Assembly: GCF_041734735.1 (NCBI RefSeq)
Contig: NC_134876.1
Span: 26,793,752 to 26,857,751 of the forward strand
Source: Babylonia areolata
Taxonomy: Eukaryota > Mollusca > Gastropoda > Neogastropoda > Buccinidae
Direction of reading: 5' to 3'
Length of the DNA: 64,000 bases
Part shown: positions 10,801 through 23,300 of the stretch, in pieces
Position numbering within the stretch: the first letter of the stretch is position 1
Layout: every line of letters starts with the position of its first letter
The notes under the pieces: generated by a model
Told to the model about the DNA's origin: nothing
What the model saw: only the letters and a program-made list of their open reading frames with translations
Database searches by the model: none
Made by a program: the position numbers and the translations under genes

Positions 10801-13800
10801 TGTCATTGAAGGGCTGTCACCTCACTGAGATCAGACACAGCTTACAGGTCAGGATGTCAGTGAAGGGCTGTCACCTCACTGAGATCAGACACAGCTCACA
10901 CGTCAGGATGTCAGTGAAGGGCTGTCACCTCACTTATATCAGACACAGCTTACAGGTCAGGATGTCAGTGAAGGGCTGTCACCTCACTGAGATCAGACAC
11001 AGCTCACAGGTCAGGATGTCTATCACCACTGTATCTGGACTTATCCCTCTTGGAGTTGCATTACTTGGGTCAGCAAAATAACAGACAGAAATTAAAACCA
11101 GCAAAAAGTAGTGATTGCACTTTGGACTCATGCCATGCTGATCTCATTTCACCAGTGAAGGGGTTAATCTTTGTGTGTTTTATGTTCCATGTTATTTCTA
11201 GAGAGGGGCCATTGAAGGGAGGGGGAGCAAGGGGGTTACAATGCATTTCTTGTTGTCGGTCACAAAGGGTACAGCCTGTGCGAATGAAGAGGAAAAGAAA
11301 ATATTGTTTTGTGCAGTCCTGTGATGTTCGATGACTTCTGCTGTGATGTTTGATGACATACTGTGATGTTTGATCACTTATACATTGATGTTTGATTACT
11401 TATACTGTAATCTTCAATGGCTACTACTGTAATCTTTGATGGCTTGCACTGTGATGTTTGATGACTTGAACTGTCATGTTTGATAACGTATTCAGTGGAA
11501 TTACCTCAAGTGTATTGTGTAGGCTAAGGAAGGAAGCAGCACTGGAATGTGACAACACCAGTTTATCAGGTGGTATGTTTCAGTGGGCTATGCCAAGAAT
11601 CAGGCTGTTTTAGGATGTGACAACACCAGTTCATCAGGTGGTCTGTTTCAGTGGGCTATGCCAAGAATCAGGCTGTTTTAGGATGTGACAACACCAGTTT
11701 ATCAGGTGGTCTGTTTCAGTGGGTTATGCCAAGAATCAGGCTGTTTCAGGATGTGACAACACCAGTTTATCAGGTGGTCTGTTTCAGTGGGTTATGCCAA
11801 GAATCAGGCTGTTTCAGGATGTGACAACACCAGTTTATCAGGTGGTCTGTTTCAGTGGGCTATGCCAAGAATCAGGCTGTTTCAGGATGTGACAACACCA
11901 GTTTATCAGGTGGTCTGTTTCAGTGGGCTATGCCAAGAATCGGGCTGTTTTAGGATGTGACAACACCAGTTCATCAGGTGGTCTGTTTCAGTGGGCTATG
12001 CCAAGAATCAGGCTGTTTTAGGATGTGACAACACCAGTTTATCAGGTGGTCTGTTTCAGTGGGTTATGCCAAAAATCAGGCTGTTTCAGGATGTGACAAC
12101 ACCAGTTTATCAGGTGGTCTGTTTCAGTGGGCTATGCCAAGAATCAGGCTGTTTCAGGATGTGACAACACCAGTTCATCAGGTAGTCTGTTTCAGTGGGC
12201 TATGCCAAGAATCAGGCTGTTTCAGGATGTGACAACACCAGTTTATCAGGTGGTCTGTTTCAGTGGGCTATGCCAAGAATCAGGTTGTTTCAGGATGTGA
12301 CAACACCAGTTTATCAGGTGGTCTGTTTCAGTGGGCTATGCCAAGAATCAGGCTGTTTCGGGATGTGACAGCACCAGTTTATCAGGTGGTCTGTTTCAGT
12401 GAGCTATGCCAAGAATCAGGCTGTTTCAGGATGTGACAGCACCAGTTTATCAGGTGGTCTGTTTCAGTAGGCTATGCCAAGAATCAGGCTGTTTCAGGAT
12501 GTGACAACACCAGTTTATCAGGTGGTCTGTTTCAGTGGGCTATGCCAAGAATCAGGCTGTTTTAGGATGTGACAACACCAGTTTATCAGGTGGTCTGTTT
12601 CAGTGGGCTATGCCAAGAATCAGGCTGTTTCAGGAAGTGACAACACCAGTTTATCAGGTGGTCTGTTTCAGTGGGCTATGCCAAGAATCAGGCTGTTTCA
12701 GGATGTGACAACACCAGTTTATCAGGTAGTTTGTTTCAGTGGGCTATGCCAAGAATCAGGCTGTTTCAGGATGTGACAGCACCAGTTTATCAGGTGGTCT
12801 GTTTCAGTGGGTTATGCCAAGAATCAGGCTGTTTCAGGATGTGACAGCACCAGTTTATCAGGTGGTCTGTTTCAGTGGGCTATGCCAAGAATCAGGCTGT
12901 TTCAGGATGTGACAACACCAGTTTATCAGGTGGTCTGTTTCAGTGGGCTATGCCAAGAATCAGGCTGTTTCAGGATGTGACAACACCAATTTATCAGGTA
13001 GTTTGTTTCAGTGGGTTATGCCAAGAATCAGGCTGTTTCAGGATGTGACAGCACCAGTTTATCAGGTGGTCTGTTTCAGTGGGCTATGCCAAGAATCAGG
13101 CTGTTTCACAGAGCACCGGGGCCTTTCTGTGCTTTCTGGATGCTGTAAGTATATATGTGTGTATGTTCGTTCTTCAGTTTAGCATCTTTTCACTATCAGT
13201 GACATTAGACGATAACAAAAAAAAAGGAAAAAAAAACAAACCCCAAAAGCCAACACCCCCCCCCCCCACACCCCCAAAAAAAAGGAAACAGGGGGTGTGG
13301 AGGAGGGAGGGGGAGAGGTGGGTGGTGTTCGGTGTGGGGGGAAGAGGAAAACAGAAAGGTAGAAAACTACCAAAAAATGCATACCTAACATGCAATAACA
13401 TTTAACAGTAACAATTCAATAATGATAATAATAATCAGAAACCATTAACACAATTCTGAAGTACATTAAAGGAATGTAGAAATAGGGCTATGAACTAATG
13501 CCTGTGAAAGTTCGACCATAAGAACATAATCAGGAATAACTTTCGAAAAATCGTCTGCAGAGTAGTTATTCTCTTTGAAATACTTGGGCAAAAAGGTACG
13601 TAACTGTGAAACAAACAATGATGCAAGCTGAACTGCTTACCACAGATGCATGTAACATTTTTACTATACTTTGTCTTCAGCACATCAAGTTTTATATGGA
13701 AGAAAGTAGAGGTTATTAATCTTGTATTGCAAGCTGATGGATTCGGTATCTTTTCTTTAATAATATTCTCAGGGAATAATGTCCCTTTATGTTTTAAAAA

Positions 13801-15244
13801 AACTTTTCCTTCCATCAGTTATGAAATCGACCCCATGCTGATTTTTCTAACAAAGTTTATGCCTCTTTTACGGAAAGACAGACATGTATTTTTGTCGATT
13901 ATTCTGAATCTTGTGCTCCTCTTTTAGCTGCTTTATCACAGTTTCATTGCCAAGAATGCCCACATGAGAAGGCACCCAACAAAAACTGACCTTAGTCCCT
14001 TTAATCTTCAAACAATGTACCAAATGATTTGCCTCAATAACTAAGTCAGGTCTTGTTTCAAGGCTAAATAATTCTAGAGCATAAAGCACTGATTTGGAAT
14101 CAACAAAGAATGCTATTTTTGAGAAAACTATTTGATGGCTAAGTAGTTCAGAGCTTGTATAATAGCAATTAGCTCAGCCGTGAATTCCATATGGAAAGAT
14201 GTTTTCCAATAAAGTAAGATTTTTCAACTTTAAAGGCAGGAATATAGAAAGCCGCACCAGCATTTTTGTCATCAAGAACAGATCCATGTGTAAATATATG
14301 GAGGTGATTCTGATATTTTTCTGCTATATGAATTCTGGCAGTACTTGTCGTGATATTGATGTTTTCTTGCTTTTTTCTTTCAGAATAACTGATACCAAAA
14401 TCTGCTTTCAACATTTCCCCCGAAACTGAAAAAGGACAGGAGTATGATGTGGTTTTGCAGCTAACTCTTTCATGTTACCATCAGATTCTTTTAACAAATT
14501 AAGACCTATTCAGAAGTAAGACCTATGGACACAGATCGTTTTCTTTTCAATCGCCAAAGACGTGGAACAAGCTCCCTTATAACCTCCGTCATTCTGATTT
14601 CCTCGCATCTTTTAAATCTCGTCACAAAACTCACCTTTTCCCTTAGCAATAAGTTCAATTGTGGCAGGTCCACTTCCTTTGTGTCAGCTGTGCTTGACTA
14701 TGTGTGTATACATATGTATGTGTACATAACTACATGCATGTATATGAATGTGTATTGTGTGTGCGTGTGTTTATGTAAGTTTGTGCCTGCCTATGTGTGC
14801 GTATGTGTTAGGGTAGCTGTTAGATACACATGTATGTTAAAATGTATGTATGCAGTGTGTGTGTGTGTGTGTGTGTGTAGTCACCTTTTGGAGTGTGTAT
14901 GTAACATAGATGTAATGTTTTATGTTAACAAAAGCGTTTTTGTAAAGCACCTAGAGCAGATTTCTGGACAGTGTGCTATATAAGTATCCATTATTATTAT
15001 TATTAACAATTTTGAAACGTAAGTTGCAACTGTTTCTTGTGATGAAATGGCTTTAGCTCTTTTAGGAAAGTCAATGTCAGATCTTACTGTCAGTTCATAG
15101 CAATGAAATTTTTTGTCATTGAAGTGTATCTCACAGCAAATTTTGCTGTTGCTAACTCACTATGTTTATTAAGAGAAGAATTCTGGCTGTTTTGTATGTT
15201 TCCTGGTTTGTTGGTTTGTGTGTTTGTGGTGTGTGTTCTGTTGT

Positions 15245-15285
<41 letters not shown>

Positions 15286-15462
15286 TGTGTATGTGGAGTG
15301 TGTGTGTGTGTGGTGTGGTGTGTGTGTGTAGGTGTAGTATGTATGTGGAGTGTGTGTCTGTGTCTGTGTAGTGTGGTATGTATGTTGAGTGAGTGTGTGT
15401 GTGTGTGTGTGCATGTGTTGTGATGTGTATGTTGTGTGTGTGTGTGGTGTGGTGTGTATGTT

Positions 15463-15496
<34 letters not shown>

Positions 15497-15569
15497 TGTG
15501 TATGGTATAGTGTGTATGTGGAGTGTGTGTGGTGTATATGTGGAGTGTGTGTGGTGTGGTGTGTATGTT

Positions 15570-15616
<47 letters not shown>

Positions 15617-18600
15617 GTGTGGTGTGGTGTGTATGTGGACTGTGTGTGTGGTGTGTATGTGGAGTGTGTGTGTGGTGTGTGTGGTGTGGTGTGTATGTGG
15701 AGTGTGTGTGTGCGTGCATGCATTAGGTGTGTTTGTATGTGTGCTTGTGGTGTGCATGTGGCATACATGGATCAGTCTGCATTGTCTAACACCTCCTTGA
15801 ATGGAAAGTGAAACATGAACGTGTGGTGACACCGCTGATGTCATGTTGTCCCCATGACGCAATGTGGACATGAGGGTGTGTCATGCTGTCCTCATGTCTC
15901 AGTGAGGGAGTGTCGTGCTGTCGTCATGTCTCAGTGAGGGAGTGTCGTGCTGTCCTCATGTCTCAGTGAGGGAGTGTCGTGCTGTCGTCATGTCTCACTG
16001 AGGGAGTGTCGTGCTGTCGTCATGTCTAACTGAGGGAGTGTCGTGCTGTCGTCATGTCTCAGTGAGGGAGTGTCATGCTGTCGTCATGTCTTAGTGAGGG
16101 AGTGTCGTACTGTCCTCATGTCTCAGTGATGTGGTGTCATGCTGTCCTCATGCCATAGTTCGGGGGGGTGTCATGTTGTCCTCTTGACATAGTGAGAGTG
16201 TGTTATGTTGTCCCAATGACATAGTGAGGGTGTGCCTTGTTGTCCCAATGACATATTGAAGGTGTGTCATGTTGTCCCCATGACATAGTGAGGCTGCGTC
16301 ATGCTGTCCCCACAACATGGCGATGGTGCGTCATGTTGTCCCCAATGACATAGTAAGGGTGTGTCAAACCGTCCCCATGACATAGGGTGTGTAATGCTGC
16401 CCCAATGACATACTGAGGGTGTGTCACGCTGTCCCCATGACATAGTGAGGGTGTGTCATGCTGTCCCCATGACATACTGAGGGTGTGTCACGCTGTCCCC
16501 ATGACATAGTGAGGGTGTGTCACGCTGTCCCCATGACATACTGAGGGTGTGTCACGCTGTCCCCATGACATAGTGAGGGTGTGTCACGCTGTCCCCATGA
16601 CATAGTGAGGGTGTGTCACGCTGTCCCCATGACATACTGAGGGTGTGTCACGCTGTCCCCATGACATAGTGAGGGTGTGTCATGCTGTCCCCATGACATA
16701 GTGAGGGTGTGTCATACTGTCCCCATGACATAGTGAGGGTGTGTCATACTGTCCCCATGACATAGTGAGGGTGTGTCATACTGTCCCCATGACATAGTGA
16801 GGGTGTGTCATGCTGTCCCCATGACATAGTGAGGGTGTGTCACGCTGTCCCCATGACACATTGAGGGTGTGTGCAGGATGACATCATGCATGCTGACCGT
16901 GTGTCACGTCAATATCAGGCTGCTGTGGCCAACCCTTCAGCGGTGAGTACTGTCTGTCTGTCTCACCGTCTGTCTCACATCTCGTCTGTCTCACTGTCTG
17001 TGAGTACTGTCTGTCTGTGAGTACTGTCTGTCTCACATCTCGTCTGTCTCACTGTCTGTCTCACATCTCGTCTGTCTCACTGTCTGTGAGTACTGTCTGT
17101 CTGTGAGTACTGTCTGTTTCACATCTTGTCTGTCTCATTGTGTCTGTCTTTCTGTCTGATTGTCTGTCTCACTGTGTCTCTTCCTGGTTGTCTTTCTCAC
17201 TGTTTGTCTTTCTGATCGTCTTTCTCACTGTCTGTCTTTCTGATCATCTGTCTCACTGTGTCTGCCTTTCTGGTTGTCTGTCTTTCTGGTTGTCTGTCTC
17301 ACTGTGTCTGTCTTTGTGATTGTCTGTCTCACTGTGTCTCTTTCTGGTCATCTTTCTCACTGTGTCTATCTTTATGGTCGTCTGTCTCACTGTCTGTCTC
17401 TTTCTGGCTGGCTGTTTCACTGTCTGTCTTTCTGGTTGTCTGTCTTACTATATCTGTCTTTCTGATTGTCTGTCTCACTGTGTCTGTCTTTTTGATTGTC
17501 TGTCTCACTGTCTCTCTTTCTGATTGTCTGTCTGTCTTTTTGATTGTCTGTCTCACTGTCTCTCTTTCTGATTGTCTGTCTGTCTTTCTGATTGTCTGTC
17601 TCACTGTCTCTCTTTCTGATTGTCTGTCTGTCTTTTTGATTGTCTGTCTCACTGTCTCTCTTTCTGATTGTCTGTCTGTCTTTCTGATTGTCTGTCTCAC
17701 TGTGTCTGTCTTTCTGACTGTCTCACTGTCTGTCTTTCTGATTGTCTGTCTGTCTTTCTGATTGTCTGTCTCACTGTGTCTGTCTTTCTGACTGTCTCAC
17801 TGTCTCTCTTTCTGATTGTCTGTCTGTCTTTCTGATTGTCTCACTGTCTGTCTTTCTAATTGTCTGTCTCTCTGTCTGTCTTTCTGATTGTTTGTCTTAC
17901 TGTCTGTCTTTCTGATTGTCTGTCTCACTGTGTGTGTCTTTTTGATTGTCTGTCTCACTGTGTAACTCTTTGATCGTCTGTCTCACTGTACAAGGTACAA
18001 TTATATTTCTGTTCTGGTTCTTTTATAAACTTTCTGTTGAAGAATTGATGAAATGGTCAGTGTTTGAGTTTATGACTTTGGTTAATAATAATATATATTA
18101 ATGTGCATACATGCATGTCCAGTACAATATCAAGCTTTGCAATGTCATCACGAATCAGTATGTTCATGAATGTGTATTGTTCTGTCTACATAATAAAGTG
18201 ATAAAAGGTAGTGTAAAATCAGAAGTACCTTGATGAAGATGAATTTGAGTCTCAGACTCTTTTTCAAGTGTAGAGAAGTATTGGCAGGCCACAGTTGTCT
18301 GTTGGAGGTGTATTCAATTCAGTGACAAGACACCGCATTTCAGCTTACTGACTTGATGTTGGAGGAGAGGGGGTATGAGGGTGGGGTGCGGGTGAAAAAA
18401 AGGGGAGAGAAGGAGGGGGGAGGGAAGGGAAGGGGAAGGGAGTTAGATTGAAGCATCACTCTCTGATGTTTTGTCCCAGAGGTTGTTCAGTGACTAGGCG
18501 AGACATGACCTGGCTTTCTGTGAAACTTGGGTTCTGAAATTGTATGTGTTTGATACCTAATGCACAAAGTGTATTAATTTTGTATCTGTGAACTTCTGTC

Positions 18601-20274
18601 TGAATAAAAAGCAGGGCAGGTTTCCAAGTGTGCAGGCAACATGTGCAGAAGTAGTGTCTTTGTCAGTGCAGATTGTGGGCTGTGGGTTTCACCGGGATCC
18701 TGAAGGATCCACAGCTCGCTTTACCCACTGGGCCAACTCCATGACCCCACAACAGCTGTACACACAGGTCTGTCTCTCCCTCCTCCTTCCTTCCTTCCTT
18801 CCTTCCTTGCTTCCCTCTCTCCCATCTGTCTGTCTTTCTGTCTCCTCTTCTCTCCAGCGGAAACTATAGTGTCAGAATGATACCTTCATCACCATAATTG
18901 TCCATCTGTTTGGTGCAGGTCCAGGCATTCCACATTGCCTGATTAAAGGGGAGAAGTTTGGGTGGAGTGGTGTTTTTCTGTTAAAACAGGTCCTGATTAA
19001 AGGGGTGAAGTTTGGATGGAGTGGTGTTTTTCTGTTAAAACAGGTCCTGATTAAAGGGGTGAAGTTTGGGTGGAGTGGTGTTTTTCTGCATTAAAACAGG
19101 TCCTGATTAAAGGGGTGAAGTTTGGGTGGAGTGGTGTTTTTCTGTTAAAACAGGTCCTGATTAAAGGGGGGAAGTTTGGGTGGAGTGGTGTTTTTCTGCA
19201 TTAAAACAGGTCCTGATTAAAGGGGTGAAGTTTGGGTGGAGTGGTGTTTTTCTGTTAAAACAGGTCCTGATTAAAGGGGAGAAGTTTGGGTGGAGTGGTG
19301 TTTTTCTGTTAAAACAGGTCCTGATTAAAGGGGAGAAGTTTGGATGGAGTGGTGTTTTTCTGCATTAAAACATGTCCTGATTAAAGGGGTGAAGTTTGGG
19401 TGGAGTGGTGTTTTTCTGTTAAAACAGGTCCTGATTAAAGGGGAGAAGTTTGGGTGGAGTGGTGTTTTTCTGTTAAAACAGGTCCTGATTAAAGGGGTGA
19501 AGTTTGGGTGGAGTGGTGTTTTTCTGCATTAAAACAGGTCCTGATTAAAGGGGAGAAGTTTGGGTGGAGTGGTGTTTTTCTGTAAAAACAGGTACCACCT
19601 GTGGCCAGCACCAGTTGGATGAGGAGGAAGAGGTGTCATCACTTCTGACTTGAGACGCTTTGTATTCATCTATGTTCACAAATAAAGTAGCTTGTTATTC
19701 AGCCAAGGGCAGGCTCTCAAATTTCTTTCCAGAGTGTTGGGTTTATGTGTAAGGCAGGCATCTGATTAGACGTTTTTTTAATTTTTTTTTAACGGGGATG
19801 TGATATTCAGTGTATGTATTAGTCTACACGCTTTGACACCTTCAAACTGAAACTGAAACAGAAACACAAGTCTTGTTTACAAACAGTATTGTTTGTTGAC
19901 ATGTCAGTTTTGTTTTTGTTGTTGTTAAATCATTATAATCATTGTAAACATTACATTGTAGGATTGTTGAAAAACAACACAACACACAAAGAAACATCAA
20001 TATTGGAATGAAAAGACAAACTGACAAACTAACAACCAAAAGCAAAGTAAAAGACAACAACAACAGCAGCAGCAGCAGCAGCAGCAACAACAACAAAAAC
20101 AACAACAAATGTATAATGCTGTTTCATGCAAAGATGTCGCGAAGACATTGTACCATAAAAAAAAGAAAAAAGAAAAAAAAAAGGGGGGAATCCACATTTA
20201 GTTCAATATCCAGTTCAGTTCATAATGAAATTGTGAACTGTGTCAGATAGCAACAAGAACAAATATGGTTTATT

Positions 20275-20360
<86 letters not shown>

Positions 20361-23300
20361 GAGAGAGAGAGAGAGAGAGAGAACAACACACAAAAAGTAG
20401 GTAATAGCAAGACCTTGACAGATTTGTGACATAACTTTGATAGAACTGTCCATTTCTATGAATTATCAGCAGAAAAAACAGTGTTATTTTGAAAGTGAAC
20501 ATTCATCCAAGGTGATAATATTATTGTAGCTATCTGCAGAGGTACCATGAAAAGCATGGTTCTTGGTACCTTGTGGCTTTGCTGGTTTTCATTTTCGCTA
20601 TCTGATACCAGAATCAACCTCTTCTTTTCTTTTCTTTTTTTTTATTCCTTTTTTGGCATTCAGTACAACATGTGTAACAAATGAACAAGAATAGAAAAAA
20701 AAAGGGCACATATAATGAAGCTCATGTCGTTATTACATGTATTAAAGTTTATGCTGTACATGTGTCAATTGTTCTTTTGATTTGAAACAGACAAAACAAA
20801 GGGATGACAATCATGCACACGAGAAGAAGGGAGAGAGAAAGGAAGGGATTCAGAGAGACGGAGAGAGAAAGGAAGGGATTCAGAGAGACGGAGAGAGATG
20901 GAGAGAGAAAGGAAGGGATTCAGAGAGAGCGAGAGAGAAAGGAAGGGATTCAGAGAGATGGAGAGAGAGGGAGAGAGATGGAGACAGAAAAGAAGGGATT
21001 CAGAGAGAGGGAGAGAGAAAGGAAGGGATTCAGAGAGAGGGAGAGAGAAAGGAAGGGATTCAGAGAGGGAGAGAGAAAGGAAGGGATTCAGAGAGAGGGA
21101 GAGAGAGGGAGAGAGAAAGGAAGGGATTCAGAGAGGGAGAGAGAAAGGAAGGGATTCAGAGAGAGGGAGAGAGAAAGGAAGGGATTCAGAGAGAGGGAGA
21201 GAGAAAGGAAGGGATTCAGAGAGGGAGAGAGAAAGGAAGGGATTCAGAGAGATGGAGAGAGAAAAGAAGGGATTCAGAGAGGGAGAGAGAAAGGAAGGGA
21301 TTCAGAGAGAGGGAGAGAGAGGGAGAGAGAAAGGAAGGGATTCAGAGAGACGGAGAGAGAAAGGAAGGGATTCAGAAAGAGAGAGGGAGAGAGAAAGGAA
21401 GGGATTCAGAGAGGGAGAGAGAAAGGAAGGGATTCAGAGAGAGGGAGAGAGAGGGAGAGAGAAAGGAAGGGATTCAGAGAGGGAGAGAGAAAGGAAGGGA
21501 TTCAGAGAGAGGGAGAGAGAAAGGAAGGGATTCAGAGGGGGAGAGAGGGATAGAGAAAGGAAGGGATTCAGAGAGAGGGAGAGAGAAAAGGAGAGAGAGG
21601 GGGGCATATTACAAGAATAATTACATAATGTCATGTTACAAATAATAACAATAATGATAATCATAATGATAATAATAATTAATTTTATTTTTTTAAAAAG
21701 GTGCTGGGGGGGGAGGATTGGGAGAGCCACAGTGCATTGAAATGCTTCAAACTGAAGGTTTTGACATTGACGAGGATGATGAAGATGTTGAATAAAATAT
21801 CTGTAGTGAAGAAAGCTACCGGCAAGTAGGTACTGATAGTGATTCAGCTTCTGGGAGTAGTGAAGAGGGAATGGGGGTGGGCGTTCACACAACGTGAGGA
21901 GAGGGGTCAGAGGGTCAAATACAGTGAGTTTCATACAGTTACTTTATGTTTTGTATTTTTTGTGATTTTTTCCTAACCCTAACAAATGGGTCGTCTGTAG
22001 GGAAAAGCAAGGGAGAGAACTAGTCGTCCGGAGTGAGTTAATGATGTTTGTCGTTACTCAAATTTCTTTTACCAGTGATGTTTTTTGTTATTCACGCTGT
22101 GTCTGCTAGTGTTATCATTGATTATGTCTCCAGATGTACACCTCCCATGGGCCAACAGTCATCATGCCCACCTGGTTCTGTGCCCGCAAGGTGTTTGACA
22201 CAGTTGGTGGCTTTGACGAGGGTGGAAAGGTGGGTGTGACATCTGGTTCTGTTACACCTGGTACTGTTACACCTACAACTGGTTCTGTTGCACCTACACC
22301 TGGTTTTGTTACATCTGCACCTGGTTCTGTTACATCTGGTTCTGTTACACCTGCACCTGGTTCTGTTACATCTACATCTGGTTTTGTTACACCTGCACTG
22401 GTTCTGTAACATCTGGTTCTGTTACACCTGCACCTGGTTCTGTTACATCTACACCTGATTTTGTTACACCTGCACCGGTTCTGTTACATCTGGTTCTGTT
22501 ACACCTCGTTCTTTTACACCTATACCTGGTTCTGTTACACCTACACCTCGTTCTGTTACACCTACATCTGATTCTGTTACACCTGGTTCTGTTACACCTA
22601 CACCTCATTCTGTTACACCTACATCTGCTTCTGTTACACCTTGTTCTGTTACACCTGCAACCTAGTTTTGTTACACCTACACCTGGTTCTGTTACATCTT
22701 GTTCTGTTACACCTACACCTGGTTCTGTTACACCTACAACCTGGTTCTGTTACACCTGGTTTTGTTACACCTACAATCTGGTTCTGTTACACCTACAACC
22801 TGGTTCTGTTACACCTGCTTTTGTTACACCTACAACCTGGTTCTGTTACACCTTCAACCTGGTTCTATTACACCTGGTTCTGTTACACCTACAACCTGGT
22901 TTTGTTACATCTACACGTGGTTCTGTTACATCTCATTCTGTTACACCTACACCTGGTTCTGTTACACCTACAACCTGATTTTGTTACACCTGCATCTGGT
23001 TCTGTTACATCTCATTCTGTTACACCTACACCTGGTTCTGTTACACCTACAACCTGATTTTGTTACACATGCATCTGGTTCTGTTACATCTCATTCTGTT
23101 ACACATACACCTGAGTCTGTTACATTTGTTTATGTTACACCCAGTTCTGTTACACCTGGTTCTGTTACATCTAGTTAGGTTACATCTGGTCTGTACCTGA
23201 CAGGTTTTTGACACAGTTGGTGGCTCTGATGAAGTTGGAAAGGTGGATGTTTACATCAAACTGCTAGCATATTGAATGAGCAAGATCTCATTTACCCAAT

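Noticed and set aside
20782-21645. Charged coiled-coil-like frame (about 290 codons, ERK/GR repeats)
   Set aside because: Purine-only minisatellite open in all plus frames, within intron 6.
22048-22239. Plus-strand frame with hydrophobic start resembling a signal peptide
   Set aside because: Frame differs from the conserved exon 7 frame and crosses its acceptor; intron sequence.
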